NCBI RefSeq assembly: GCF_016595675.1
Contig: NZ_JAENJH010000009.1
Coordinates: 186,001 to 250,000, forward strand
Length of the DNA: 64,000 nt
DNA from: Prauserella cavernicola
Lineage (GTDB): Bacteria > Actinomycetota > Actinomycetes > Mycobacteriales > Pseudonocardiaceae
Direction of reading: 5' to 3'
A program made the translations under genes and the position numbers. Shown one piece after another: positions 57,492 to 64,000 of this stretch. The notes beneath the pieces were generated by a model, which was not told where the DNA came from, ran no database searches, and saw only the letters and a list, made by a program, of their open reading frames with translations. Positions within the stretch are counted from its first letter, which is position 1; each line of letters begins with the position of its first letter.

Positions 57492-57824
57492 ATGTCTGGC
57501 ATGTCTACGGACCACGTCATCGTCGCCACCACCACCGACTCCGAGGACGCCGCGCACGCACTGGCCGCCGCGGCCGTCGAGACCAAGCTCGGCGCGTGCG
57601 CGCAGATCGTCGGGCCCATCACGAGCGTCTTTCGCTGGGAGGGCATCGTGGAGACCGCCCGTGAGTGGCGCGTCGAGGTGAAGACGGCGGCCGACCGCGC
57701 CGAGGCCCTCACCGAGGAGCTGCGCGCCCGCCACGCCTACGACGTGCCCGAGGTGATCGTCACGCCGATCATCGGCGGCCACGCCGAGTACCTGTCCTGG
57801 CTGGAAACGGAAACCCGCCCCTGA
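57492..57824 (+). CDS. cutA: CutA divalent-ion tolerance protein
   Basis: A 110-residue CutA1-type protein, which forms ferredoxin-like trimers and is linked with divalent metal tolerance. The hallmark stretches are ACAQIVGPITSVFRWEG, then EEWRVEVKT-like EWRVEVKT, and HAYDVPEVIVTPIIGGHAEYLSWL. ATG at 57492 is used; the second ATG three codons later is possible. It ends before a 23-bp perfect hairpin. Confidence 0.92.
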   Translation: MSGMSTDHVIVATTTDSEDAAHALAAAAVETKLGACAQIVGPITSVFRWEGIVETAREWRVEVKTAADRAEALTEELRARHAYDVPEVIVTPIIGGHAEYLSWLETETRP

Positions 57825-57838
57825 CCCTGGCCGCGACT

Positions 57839-57891
57839 GCGGTGAAGGGCACCTTTACTGCGTTGGATGCAGTAAAGGTGCCCTTCACCGC
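57839..57891. terminator. Perfect 23-bp inverted repeat between convergent genes
   Basis: The arm from 57839 (GCGGTGAAGGGCACCTTTAC..., 23 nt) pairs perfectly with 57869-57891, leaving a 7-nt loop GTTGGAT. It lies between cutA and the convergent acyl-CoA dehydrogenase gene (stop at 57904). It should terminate both. The length and perfection suggest a repeated intergenic palindrome family; I recall similar GTGAAGGGCACCTT palindromes in Amycolatopsis-type genomes. Confidence 0.8.
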
Positions 57892-57903
57892 GGTCGGCGG
57901 GGG

Positions 57904-59022
57904 CTAACCGGGGAGGTCCACCAGGGTTGCCAGGGTGGCGCGGTGCTTGCCCGGCGTGCCCAGTGCCAGCTGGCTCGCCTTGGCGCGCTTGAGATACAGG
58001 TGCGCCGGATGCTCCCACGTCATGCCGATGCCGCCGTGCAGCTGCACGCACTCCTCGGCCGCGTGCACGGCCACCGTCGCGCAGTACGACTGCGCCACGG
58101 CCACCGCCACGCCCGCGTCGTCGCTGCCGGTCGCCAGCGCGTCCGCCGCGTAGCGCGCCGCGGCCCTCGCGGCCACGAGCTCCAGCCACACGTCGGCGAT
58201 GCGGTGCTTGAGCGCCTGGAACGAGCCCACCGGGCGGCCGAACTGGTACCGGTCGCGCACGTGGGCCACGGTCGTCTCGAGGCACCACTGCGCCACGCCG
58301 AGCTGTTCGGAGGCGAGCAGTCCCGCGCCGGTCAGCAGCGCGTGCTCCAGCGCCGCCGGAGCTCCGTTCGCGCCGGCCAGCAGCGTCGCCTGGGCACCCG
58401 CGAACGTCACATCCGCGATCCGGCGCGTGAGGTCGAGCGACACCGGTTCCGCCACGGTCGCCGCGCTCGCCTCCACGGCGTAGAGCCCCGGTCCGTCCGG
58501 CCCGGTCGCCGGCACCACGAACACCTCGGCGGCCCCGCCGTCGGCCACCGAGCGCACGGTGCCGCTGAGCCGTCCGCCGCCGTCGGCCGCGACCGCCGAC
58601 GGGAACGCCGAGCCCGGCGCCGTCGACAGCGGCACGGCGAGCGCACCGCTCGCCTCGCCCGAAGCGAGCCTGCGCAGCAGAGCCGCCACCGGCTCGTGCC
58701 CGGTGTCGGCGCCGAGCAGCGCCGCCGTCGCGAGCACGGCGCTGCCGAGGAACGGCACCGGCGCCACGCTGCGACCCAGTTCCTCCAGCACCAGCGCGGT
58801 CTCGCGCACCGACGCGCCCTGCCCGCCCAGTTCCTCGGGCACGGGGAGCCCGGCCAGGCCGAGCTCCGCGGCGAGCGTGCGCCACAGCTTGGTGTCGTAC
58901 GGTTCGGCGCTCTCGACCCGCGCCAGCAGCGCGGTGGGCTCGCAGCGGTCGGTGAGCAGATCGCGCACGCTCGCGCGCAGATCGGTCTCGACGTCGGAGT
59001 ACAGCAGGTCCGGAGTGCTCAT
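57904..59022 (-). CDS. Acyl-CoA dehydrogenase, FadE (small partner)
   Basis: A 372-residue acyl-CoA dehydrogenase with a weakly conserved FAD domain (alanine-rich middle) and a clear C-terminal domain (FGRPVGSFQALKHRIADVWLEL, VQLHGGIGMTWEHPAHLYLKR). ATG at 59022 overlaps the stop of the upstream FadE gene (ATGA). Paired overlapping fadE genes with one short and one standard subunit are typical of the alpha2-beta2 heterotetrameric dehydrogenases known in mycobacterial steroid catabolism. That arrangement is inferred here. Confidence 0.82.
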   Translation of the reverse strand: MSTPDLLYSDVETDLRASVRDLLTDRCEPTALLARVESAEPYDTKLWRTLAAELGLAGLPVPEELGGQGASVRETALVLEELGRSVAPVPFLGSAVLATAALLGADTGHEPVAALLRRLASGEASGALAVPLSTAPGSAFPSAVAADGGGRLSGTVRSVADGGAAEVFVVPATGPDGPGLYAVEASAATVAEPVSLDLTRRIADVTFAGAQATLLAGANGAPAALEHALLTGAGLLASEQLGVAQWCLETTVAHVRDRYQFGRPVGSFQALKHRIADVWLELVAARAAARYAADALATGSDDAGVAVAVAQSYCATVAVHAAEECVQLHGGIGMTWEHPAHLYLKRAKASQLALGTPGKHRATLATLVDLPG

Positions 59023-60212
59023 CGGGGCAGGTCCTTCCACGCGACGTCCTTGTCGGTCCGCGGTTCGGACGGCAGCCCGAGAACGCGCTCAGCGATGATG
59101 TTGCGCAGGATCTCCGAGGTGCCGCCCTCGATCGAGTTCCCCTTCGCGCGCAGGTAGCGGTATCCGGCCTCGCGGCCGGTGAAGTCGACGAGCTCCGGTC
59201 TGCGCATCGTCCAGTCGTCGTAGCGCAGCCCGTCGTCGCCGAGCAGTTCCACCTCCAGCCCGGACAGCGCCTGCGACAGGCGGGCGAACGCGAGCTTCAT
59301 CCCGGAGCCCTCGGGCCCCGGCGAGCCGACGGCGAGCTGCTGGCGCAACCGCGTGCCCGCGAGCCGGAACGCCTCGGACTCCGCCCACAGCGTCAGCAGC
59401 CGGTCGTGCAGCTCCGCCGTGCGCAGCTCGGGCCGCTCGCGCCACGTGGCCGCGACCTTGCCGAGCATCCCGCCCTCGCGCGGCATCGCGTTGCCGCCGA
59501 TGGCCACGCGCTCGTTCATCAGCGTCGTCTGCGCGACGCGCCAGCCCTCGCCCACGGCGCCGAGCCGGTGGGCGTCGGGGATCCGCACGTCGTTGAGGAA
59601 GACCTCGTTGAACTCCGCCTCGCCGGTGATCTGGCGCAGCGGCCGCACGTCCACGCCCGGCTGCGTCATGTCGCACACGAAGTACGTCATCCCGGCGTGC
59701 TTGGGGACATCGGGATCGGTGCGGGTCACCAGGATCGCCCACCGCGCGGTGTGAGCGCTGGAGGTCCACACCTTCTGCCCGTTCACCACCCAGTCGTCAC
59801 CGTCGCGCACCGCGCGGGTGGCCAGCGCCGCGAGGTCCGATCCGGCGCCCGGCTCGGAGAACAGCTGGCACCACACCTCCTCGCCGGTCCACAGTGGACG
59901 TAAGAAGCGCTGTTTCAGCTCGTCTGAGCCGAACCGCAGCACCGTCGGCGCGGCCATGCCGAGCCCGATGCCGATGCGGCGCGGGTCGTTGTCCGGCGCA
60001 CCCGCCGCGGCCAGTTCGGCCTCCACGACCGACTGGAGCTCGCGCGGCGCGTTCAGCCCGCCGAGCCCCACCGGGTAGTGCACCCACGCCAGCCCGGCGT
60101 CGAACCGGGCGCGCAGGAACTCCGGGCGCTCCGTGGTCGCGGGATCGTGTTCGGCCAGCAGCGCGGCGACCCGGTCGCGCAGCTCTGCGGCGTCTATAGT
60201 GGACTCACTCAT
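59019..60212 (-). CDS. Acyl-CoA dehydrogenase, FadE (large partner)
   Basis: A 397-residue acyl-CoA dehydrogenase: WCQLFSEPGAGSDLAAL and VNGQKVWTSSAHTARWAILVTRT in the FAD domain, and SIEGGTSEILRNIIAERVLGLPSEPR at the C-terminus. The latter form is seen in the catalytic subunits of heterotetrameric FadE pairs. ATG at 60212 overlaps the preceding stop by one base (TGATG). It sits between two other fadE genes in one operon. Confidence 0.86.
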   Translation of the reverse strand: MSESTIDAAELRDRVAALLAEHDPATTERPEFLRARFDAGLAWVHYPVGLGGLNAPRELQSVVEAELAAAGAPDNDPRRIGIGLGMAAPTVLRFGSDELKQRFLRPLWTGEEVWCQLFSEPGAGSDLAALATRAVRDGDDWVVNGQKVWTSSAHTARWAILVTRTDPDVPKHAGMTYFVCDMTQPGVDVRPLRQITGEAEFNEVFLNDVRIPDAHRLGAVGEGWRVAQTTLMNERVAIGGNAMPREGGMLGKVAATWRERPELRTAELHDRLLTLWAESEAFRLAGTRLRQQLAVGSPGPEGSGMKLAFARLSQALSGLEVELLGDDGLRYDDWTMRRPELVDFTGREAGYRYLRAKGNSIEGGTSEILRNIIAERVLGLPSEPRTDKDVAWKDLPR

Positions 60213-61420
60213 CACAGGTACCTCTTCAGCTCGCGGCGCGCCAGTGAGCGCTTGTGCACCTCGTCGGGACCGTCGGCCAGCCGCAGCATCCGCGCGGCGG
60301 CCCACAGTTCGGCCAGCGGGAAGTCCTGGCTCACCCCGCCCGCGCCGTGCAGCTGGATCGCCTTGTCGAGAATCCACTCCACCGACGCCGGAGTGGCGAT
60401 CTTGATCGACTGGATCTCGGTGTGCGCGCCCTTGTTTCCCTGGGTGTCCATCAGCCACGCGGTCTTGAGCACCAGCAGCCGCAGCTGTTCCACGCGCACG
60501 CGTGCCTCGGCGATCCACTCCTGAACCACGCCCTGCTGCGCGAGTGCCTTGCCGAACGCCTCGCGCGAGACGGCCCTGCGGCACATCAGCTCGATGGCGC
60601 GCTCGGCCATCCCGATGAGCCGCATGCAGTGGTGGATCCGGCCGGGGCCGAGCCGGGCCTGTGCGATCGCGAACCCGCTGCCCTCGGCGTCGATCAGGTT
60701 CTCAGCCGGCACCCGCGCGTCGTCGAAGATCACCTCGGCGTGCCCGCCGTGGTCGCCGTCGGTGTAGCCGAACACCTGCATCCCGCGCTTGACGTGCACA
60801 CCGGGCGTGTCCCTCGGCACGAGGATCATGCTCTGCTGGCGGTGCGGCTCCGCGTCGGGATCGGTCTTGCCCATCACGATGAAGATCCGGCAGTTCGGGT
60901 TCATCGCACCGGAGATGTACCACTTGCGCCCGTTGAGCACGTAGTCCGCGCCGTCACGGCGGATGCTGGTGGCGATGTTGCGCGCATCGGAGGAGGCGAC
61001 GTCGGGTTCGGTCATCGCGAAGGCGGAGCGGATCTCGCCGTCCAGCAACGGTTGCAGCCACTGCTTGCGCTGCGCCTCGGTGCCGAACATGGCGAGCACT
61101 TCCATGTTTCCCGTGTCCGGCGCGGCGCAGTTCAGCGCAGCCGGTGCGAGCGAGGGGCTGCGCCCGGTGATCTCGGCCAGCGGCGCGTACTGCAGGTTGG
61201 TCAGTCCCGCGCCCAGCTCGCCCGGCAGGAAGAAGTTCCACAGCCCGCGCGTGCGGGCCTCGGTCTTGAGCTCCTCGACCACCGGCACGCTCGTCCAGGG
61301 GTTCTCGCGCTCGGCGAGCTGCTCGTGGAACACCGGCTCGGCGGGATAGACGCGCTCGTCCATGAACGCGAGTAGCTGTTCGCGCAGCCGCTCGGTCGTC
61401 GCGTCGTAAGCGAAGTCCAT
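60212..61420 (-). CDS. ACAD10/11-type acyl-CoA dehydrogenase, FadE2-like
   Basis: A 402-residue dehydrogenase with FAMTEPDVASSDARNIATSI and VLNGRKWYISGAMNPNCRIFIVMGKT, and the C-terminal motif LADGPDEVHKRSLARREL, which marks the ACAD10/ACAD11/FadE2 group. It starts where the phosphotransferase gene stops, one base shared. In human ACAD10 and ACAD11 the same two domains are fused and act on 4-hydroxyacyl-CoA after phosphorylation. Here they are separate, adjacent genes. Confidence 0.86.
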   Translation of the reverse strand: MDFAYDATTERLREQLLAFMDERVYPAEPVFHEQLAERENPWTSVPVVEELKTEARTRGLWNFFLPGELGAGLTNLQYAPLAEITGRSPSLAPAALNCAAPDTGNMEVLAMFGTEAQRKQWLQPLLDGEIRSAFAMTEPDVASSDARNIATSIRRDGADYVLNGRKWYISGAMNPNCRIFIVMGKTDPDAEPHRQQSMILVPRDTPGVHVKRGMQVFGYTDGDHGGHAEVIFDDARVPAENLIDAEGSGFAIAQARLGPGRIHHCMRLIGMAERAIELMCRRAVSREAFGKALAQQGVVQEWIAEARVRVEQLRLLVLKTAWLMDTQGNKGAHTEIQSIKIATPASVEWILDKAIQLHGAGGVSQDFPLAELWAAARMLRLADGPDEVHKRSLARRELKRYL

Positions 61421-62442
61421 CAGTCCTCCTCGAGAATCGCGTTGCCGTGCCGCACGAGCGCGGGCACGCCGCCGCCGATCGCCTCGAAGCCCGACCCGAC
61501 GGTCTTGCCCTGGCTGAACCGGTAGTAGATGCCCTCGAGGATCACGGCGAGCTTGAAGAAGGCGAAGCCCGTGTAGTACGCCAGCGCCGAGACGTCGCGG
61601 CCCGAGCGCCGCGCGTAGCGGGCGACGATCTCGTCGGCACCCGGATGTCCCGGCGCCGCGCTGACGTTGCTCACGAAGCTCAGGTCCAGCGAACGGCGCT
61701 CCGAGTAGGCCAGCAGCAGACCGAGGTCGGTGAGCGGGTCGCCCAGGGTCGACATCTCCCAGTCCAGCACGGCCGTGATCTCGTCGTCGGAGCCCACGAG
61801 CACGTTGTCGAGGCGGTAGTCGCCGTGCACGATCGCGGGCGGCGGTGACTCCGGGATCCGGCGTGCGAGCCGTTCGTGCAGGTCGTCGATGCCGGGCAGG
61901 TCCCTGCTGCGCGAGGCGTCGAGCTGTTTCTTCCAGCGGCGCAGCTGCCGCTCGAGAAAGCCCTCGGGCCTGCCGAAGTCACCGAGCCCGACGCTCTCGG
62001 GCTCCACCGCGTGCAGGTCCACGAGCGTGTCGACGAGCCGGTCGGCGATGGCCCCGGTGCGCTGCGGCCCCAGCTCGGTGAGCTCCTCCGCGCTGCGGAA
62101 CGGCGTGCCCGCCACGAAGTCCATCACGTAGAACTGCGCGCCGAGCACGGAGTCGTCCTCGCACAGCAGGATCGTCGGCGGCACCGGCACGCTCGTGGGG
62201 CCCAGCGCGCTCATGACCCGGTGCTCACGCTTCATGTCGTGAGCCGTGGGCAGCACGTGCCCGAGCGGCGGGCGGCGCACCACCCAGCTCGCCGAGCCGT
62301 CGGTGACGATGTAGGTGAGGTTCGACCGGCCGCCCTCCACCACGGAGGCGGACAGCGGCCCGCCCACCAGACCGGGCCGTTCGTGGTCGAGGTGGGTGCG
62401 CAACCGCGCCAGGTCGAGCCCGGGTGGGTTCTCGTCGCTCAT
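61420..62442 (-). CDS. APH-fold kinase, ACAD11 kinase-domain-like
   Basis: A 340-residue aminoglycoside-phosphotransferase-fold kinase. GGRSNLTYIVTDGSASWVVRRPP is the nucleotide strand region with the ATP-binding Lys replaced by Arg-Arg, IVHGDYRLDNVLVG is the Brenner catalytic loop (Asp base), and VLDWEMSTLGDPLTDLG holds the Mg-binding Asp. It is closest in layout to the kinase half of ACAD10/11, which phosphorylates hydroxyacyl-CoA, rather than to antibiotic kinases. Its stop shares a base with the dehydrogenase start, supporting a joint reaction. Confidence 0.84.
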   Translation of the reverse strand: MSDENPPGLDLARLRTHLDHERPGLVGGPLSASVVEGGRSNLTYIVTDGSASWVVRRPPLGHVLPTAHDMKREHRVMSALGPTSVPVPPTILLCEDDSVLGAQFYVMDFVAGTPFRSAEELTELGPQRTGAIADRLVDTLVDLHAVEPESVGLGDFGRPEGFLERQLRRWKKQLDASRSRDLPGIDDLHERLARRIPESPPPAIVHGDYRLDNVLVGSDDEITAVLDWEMSTLGDPLTDLGLLLAYSERRSLDLSFVSNVSAAPGHPGADEIVARYARRSGRDVSALAYYTGFAFFKLAVILEGIYYRFSQGKTVGSGFEAIGGGVPALVRHGNAILEED

Positions 62443-62491
62443 CTGACCTCCCTGTCAGCGGTGCGGCCGGTCGTTCGATCCCTCCGACGCA

Positions 62492-62953
62492 TCAGGCGAT
62501 CAGGATGGAGACCGTCTCCGCGACGCACGCGGGTTTGGCCTCGCCGTCGATCTCGATGGTCCACCGCACGATCGCCTGCTTGCCCTGCGCGGCATCGGAG
62601 ACCTCGGTCAGCTCCGCTCCGGCCCTGACCTTCGATCCCACCGTGACGGGCTGAGGGAAGCGCACCTTGTTGACGCCGTAGTTGATGCCCATGCGCAGGC
62701 CGTCGACGCGGTAGAGCTCCTTGCCCAGCATGGGAATCAGCGACAGCGTGAGGTAGCCGTGCGCGATCGGTGCGCCGAACGGGCCCTGCGCGGCCCGCTC
62801 GGGGTCGACGTGGATCCACTGGTGGTCGCCGGTGGCGTCGGCGAAGAGATCGACCTGCTCCTGGGTGACGGTGTGCCAGTCGGTGTAGCCGAAGTGCTGG
62901 CCCACGGCCGCGGCGAAGTCGTCCAGACTGGCGAAGACGCGCAGGCCGGTCAT
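62492..62953 (-). CDS. MaoC-family (R)-enoyl-CoA hydratase, Rv0130/HtdZ-like
   Basis: A 153-residue single hot-dog hydratase. The hydratase-2 motif is FADATGDHQWIHVDPERAAQGPFGAPIAHGYLTLSL, with catalytic Asp (ATGDHQ) and His (HVDP). The full length tracks Rv0130, an (R)-specific enoyl-CoA hydratase (TDWHTVTQEQVDLF; INYGVNKVRFPQPV). It overlaps the fabG stop (ATGA). It would hydrate enoyl-CoA produced by the FadE enzymes of this operon. Confidence 0.9.
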   Translation of the reverse strand: MTGLRVFASLDDFAAAVGQHFGYTDWHTVTQEQVDLFADATGDHQWIHVDPERAAQGPFGAPIAHGYLTLSLIPMLGKELYRVDGLRMGINYGVNKVRFPQPVTVGSKVRAGAELTEVSDAAQGKQAIVRWTIEIDGEAKPACVAETVSILIA

Positions 62954-63711
62954 GCCTTCGGCCCGCCGGCCACGTAGATCACCTGGCCGGAGACGAACCC
63001 GGCTCCCTCGCTGACGAGGAACGACACGACGTTGGCGATGTCCTCGGGCTCGCCGACCCTGCGCACGGGGATCTCCTGCGCCGCGGCCTTCTTGAAGTCC
63101 TCGAACGGCATCCCGAGGCGCTCGGCGGTCGCCGCGGTCATGTCGGTGGCGATGAAGCCAGGGGCGATCGCATTGGCGGTGACACCGAACTTGCCGAGCT
63201 CGATCGCGAGCGTCTTGGTGAAGCCCTGCAGACCGGCCTTCGCGGTGGAGTAGTTGGCCTGGCCGCGGTTGCCCAGCGCCGAGGTGGAGGAGAGGTTGAC
63301 GATGCGGCCCCAGCCCTGCTCGGTCATGTACTTCTGCGTCGCCTTGCTCATGAGGAACGAGCCGCGCAGGTGCACGCCCAGCACCGAGTCCCAGTCGGTC
63401 TCGCTCATCTTGAAAAGGAGGTTGTCGCGCGTGATCCCGGCGTTGTTGATCAGCACCGTCGGCGCGCCCAGCTGCTCGGCCACGGTGGCGACAGCCGACT
63501 CCACCTGATCGGCGTCGCTCACGTCGAGGCCGACGCCGATCGCTGTGCCGCCGCCGGAGGCGATGGCCTCGGCCGCCGCCTTCGCGCCCGCCTCGTCGAG
63601 GTCGAGGATCCCGACGGCGAACCCGTCGCCGGCGAGCTTGCGGGCGATGGCGGCGCCGATTCCGCGACCGGCTCCGGTGACGATGGCGACACGGGAAGGC
63701 GACTGCGTCAC
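62950..63711 (-). CDS. 3-oxoacyl-ACP/CoA reductase, FabG-type SDR
   Basis: A 253-residue SDR with GAGRGIGAAIA, NNAGITRDNLLFKM, catalytic Ser in NLSSTSALG and YSTAK, and the FabG-like end SGQVIYVAGG. GTG at 63711 is chosen over ATG at 63726: AGGAGG lies 6 nt before the GTG, inside the would-be coding sequence from the ATG. It is the first gene of a six-gene operon ending at 57904. A TAAGCG palindrome lies 20 bp upstream. Together with MaoC it performs the (R)-3-hydroxyacyl steps. Confidence 0.88.
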   Translation of the reverse strand: MTQSPSRVAIVTGAGRGIGAAIARKLAGDGFAVGILDLDEAGAKAAAEAIASGGGTAIGVGLDVSDADQVESAVATVAEQLGAPTVLINNAGITRDNLLFKMSETDWDSVLGVHLRGSFLMSKATQKYMTEQGWGRIVNLSSTSALGNRGQANYSTAKAGLQGFTKTLAIELGKFGVTANAIAPGFIATDMTAATAERLGMPFEDFKKAAAQEIPVRRVGEPEDIANVVSFLVSEGAGFVSGQVIYVAGGPKA

Positions 63712-63730
63712 GTGGGTCCTCCTCATTGAG

Positions 63731-63744
63731 TAAGCGTTCGCTTA
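63731..63744. promoter_or_regulatory. TetR operator-like palindrome, copy 3
   Basis: TAAGCG-TT-CGCTTA, a perfect 6+6 palindrome immediately upstream of the fabG-maoC-APH-fadE operon. Its last three bases are also the stop codon of the upstream membrane-protein gene. Confidence 0.7.
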
Positions 63745-64000
63745 GGAAGGTACCAGGGGAGCGGCCGTGGCGGGAGCGGGCGAGCGGAGGCGGAGCAGGC
63801 CCGGCACGAGCGCCGCGATCGCGAGCACCTCGTTGAGCGCGAGGAGCCGTTCGACCAGGCCGAGCGGGATCGCGCGCCACCACGGCTCGCCCCCGGCCAG
63901 CATCACGAACACGGCCCCCAGGATCAGTCCGAACCACGCGAGCGACAGCAGGCTCAGCACGCGGGCGACCAGGCGCGGGCCGGGGGAGTGCGGGTACGCG
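63742..64000 (-). CDS. Membrane protein, C-terminal fragment (DUF998-like)
   Basis: The gene enters from the right edge; about 85 codons are visible. Two hydrophobic segments (LSLLSLAWFGLILGAVFVML and LLALNEVLAIAALVPGLL) flank the motif IPLGLVERL, which resembles the end of DUF998 proteins. The stop TAA overlaps the operator at 63731. Function unknown. Confidence 0.5.
   Translation of the reverse strand, partial: AYPHSPGPRLVARVLSLLSLAWFGLILGAVFVMLAGGEPWWRAIPLGLVERLLALNEVLAIAALVPGLLRLRSPAPATAAPLVPS

Noticed and set aside
61420-62442. Aminoglycoside resistance kinase
   Set aside because: The APH motifs are shared with ACAD10/11-type kinases, and the gene is embedded in an acyl-CoA operon, so a resistance role is not supported.

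Overview
The window is about 70% GC and reads as the chromosome of a high-GC actinobacterium. Genes sit in dense operons with ATGA/GTGA stop-start overlaps, many starts are GTG or TTG, and several look leaderless. Two blocks keep mycobacterial gene order: the Rv1457c-Rv1466 type block (ABC exporter, mptB, sufRBDCSUT) plus Rv1473/Rv1473A, and the Rv0976c-Rv0972c type block (AtuA-like, fadE13, accD2, accA2, fadE12). The SARP regulator, the mannosyltransferases and the style of intergenic palindromes point to Pseudonocardiaceae (Saccharomonospora or Amycolatopsis-like). This placement is by inference; no rRNA or other marker is present.

Layout. 1-2735 (minus): end of an ABC exporter operon and mptB. 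2831-9178 (plus): complete Fe-S assembly operon sufR-sufB-sufD-sufC-sufS-sufU-sufT with a predicted SufR operator on the sufR start. 9184-9331: tandem repeats around a long hairpin. 9352-12587: two NarL-type histidine kinases, divergent, and one response regulator. 12610-17020: dGTPase, acVLRF1 peptidyl-tRNA hydrolase, ABC-F protein with a possible uORF attenuator, small HTH protein. 17007-22442: GT87-like membrane protein, ABC exporter, alpha/beta hydrolase, LCP ligase. 22591-29121: SARP regulator flanked by two secreted proteins and a Tat-exported PhoD phosphatase. Both flanking promoters carry TGTAC direct repeats spaced 11 bp.

29132-32286 is a foreign-looking 3.2 kb insert between the convergent genes phoD and bcp. 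It is bounded by a perfect 21-bp direct repeat that restores both gene ends. It carries a PLP enzyme, an XRE regulator with an internal Tat-like segment, and small or decayed genes, but no recombinase.

32294-43302: peroxiredoxin, a degenerate GGDEF/EAL protein, a P450, class Ic-type nrdAB under a cobalamin riboswitch, and a Baeyer-Villiger-type monooxygenase with an AraC regulator. 43259-54683: acyl-CoA catabolic genes, including the AtuA/AccA2-AccD2/FadE12-FadE13 operon, which ends in a TetR gene. 54689-63711: fungal-type cytosine deaminase, a second TetR gene, two SDRs, CutA, and a minus-strand operon fabG-maoC-APH kinase-three acyl-CoA dehydrogenases. The last operon resembles a split version of the ACAD10/11 hydroxyacyl-CoA pathway. 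Three copies of a TAAGCG-N2-CGCTTA palindrome probably tie this region together under one TetR repressor. The window ends in a partial membrane protein gene.
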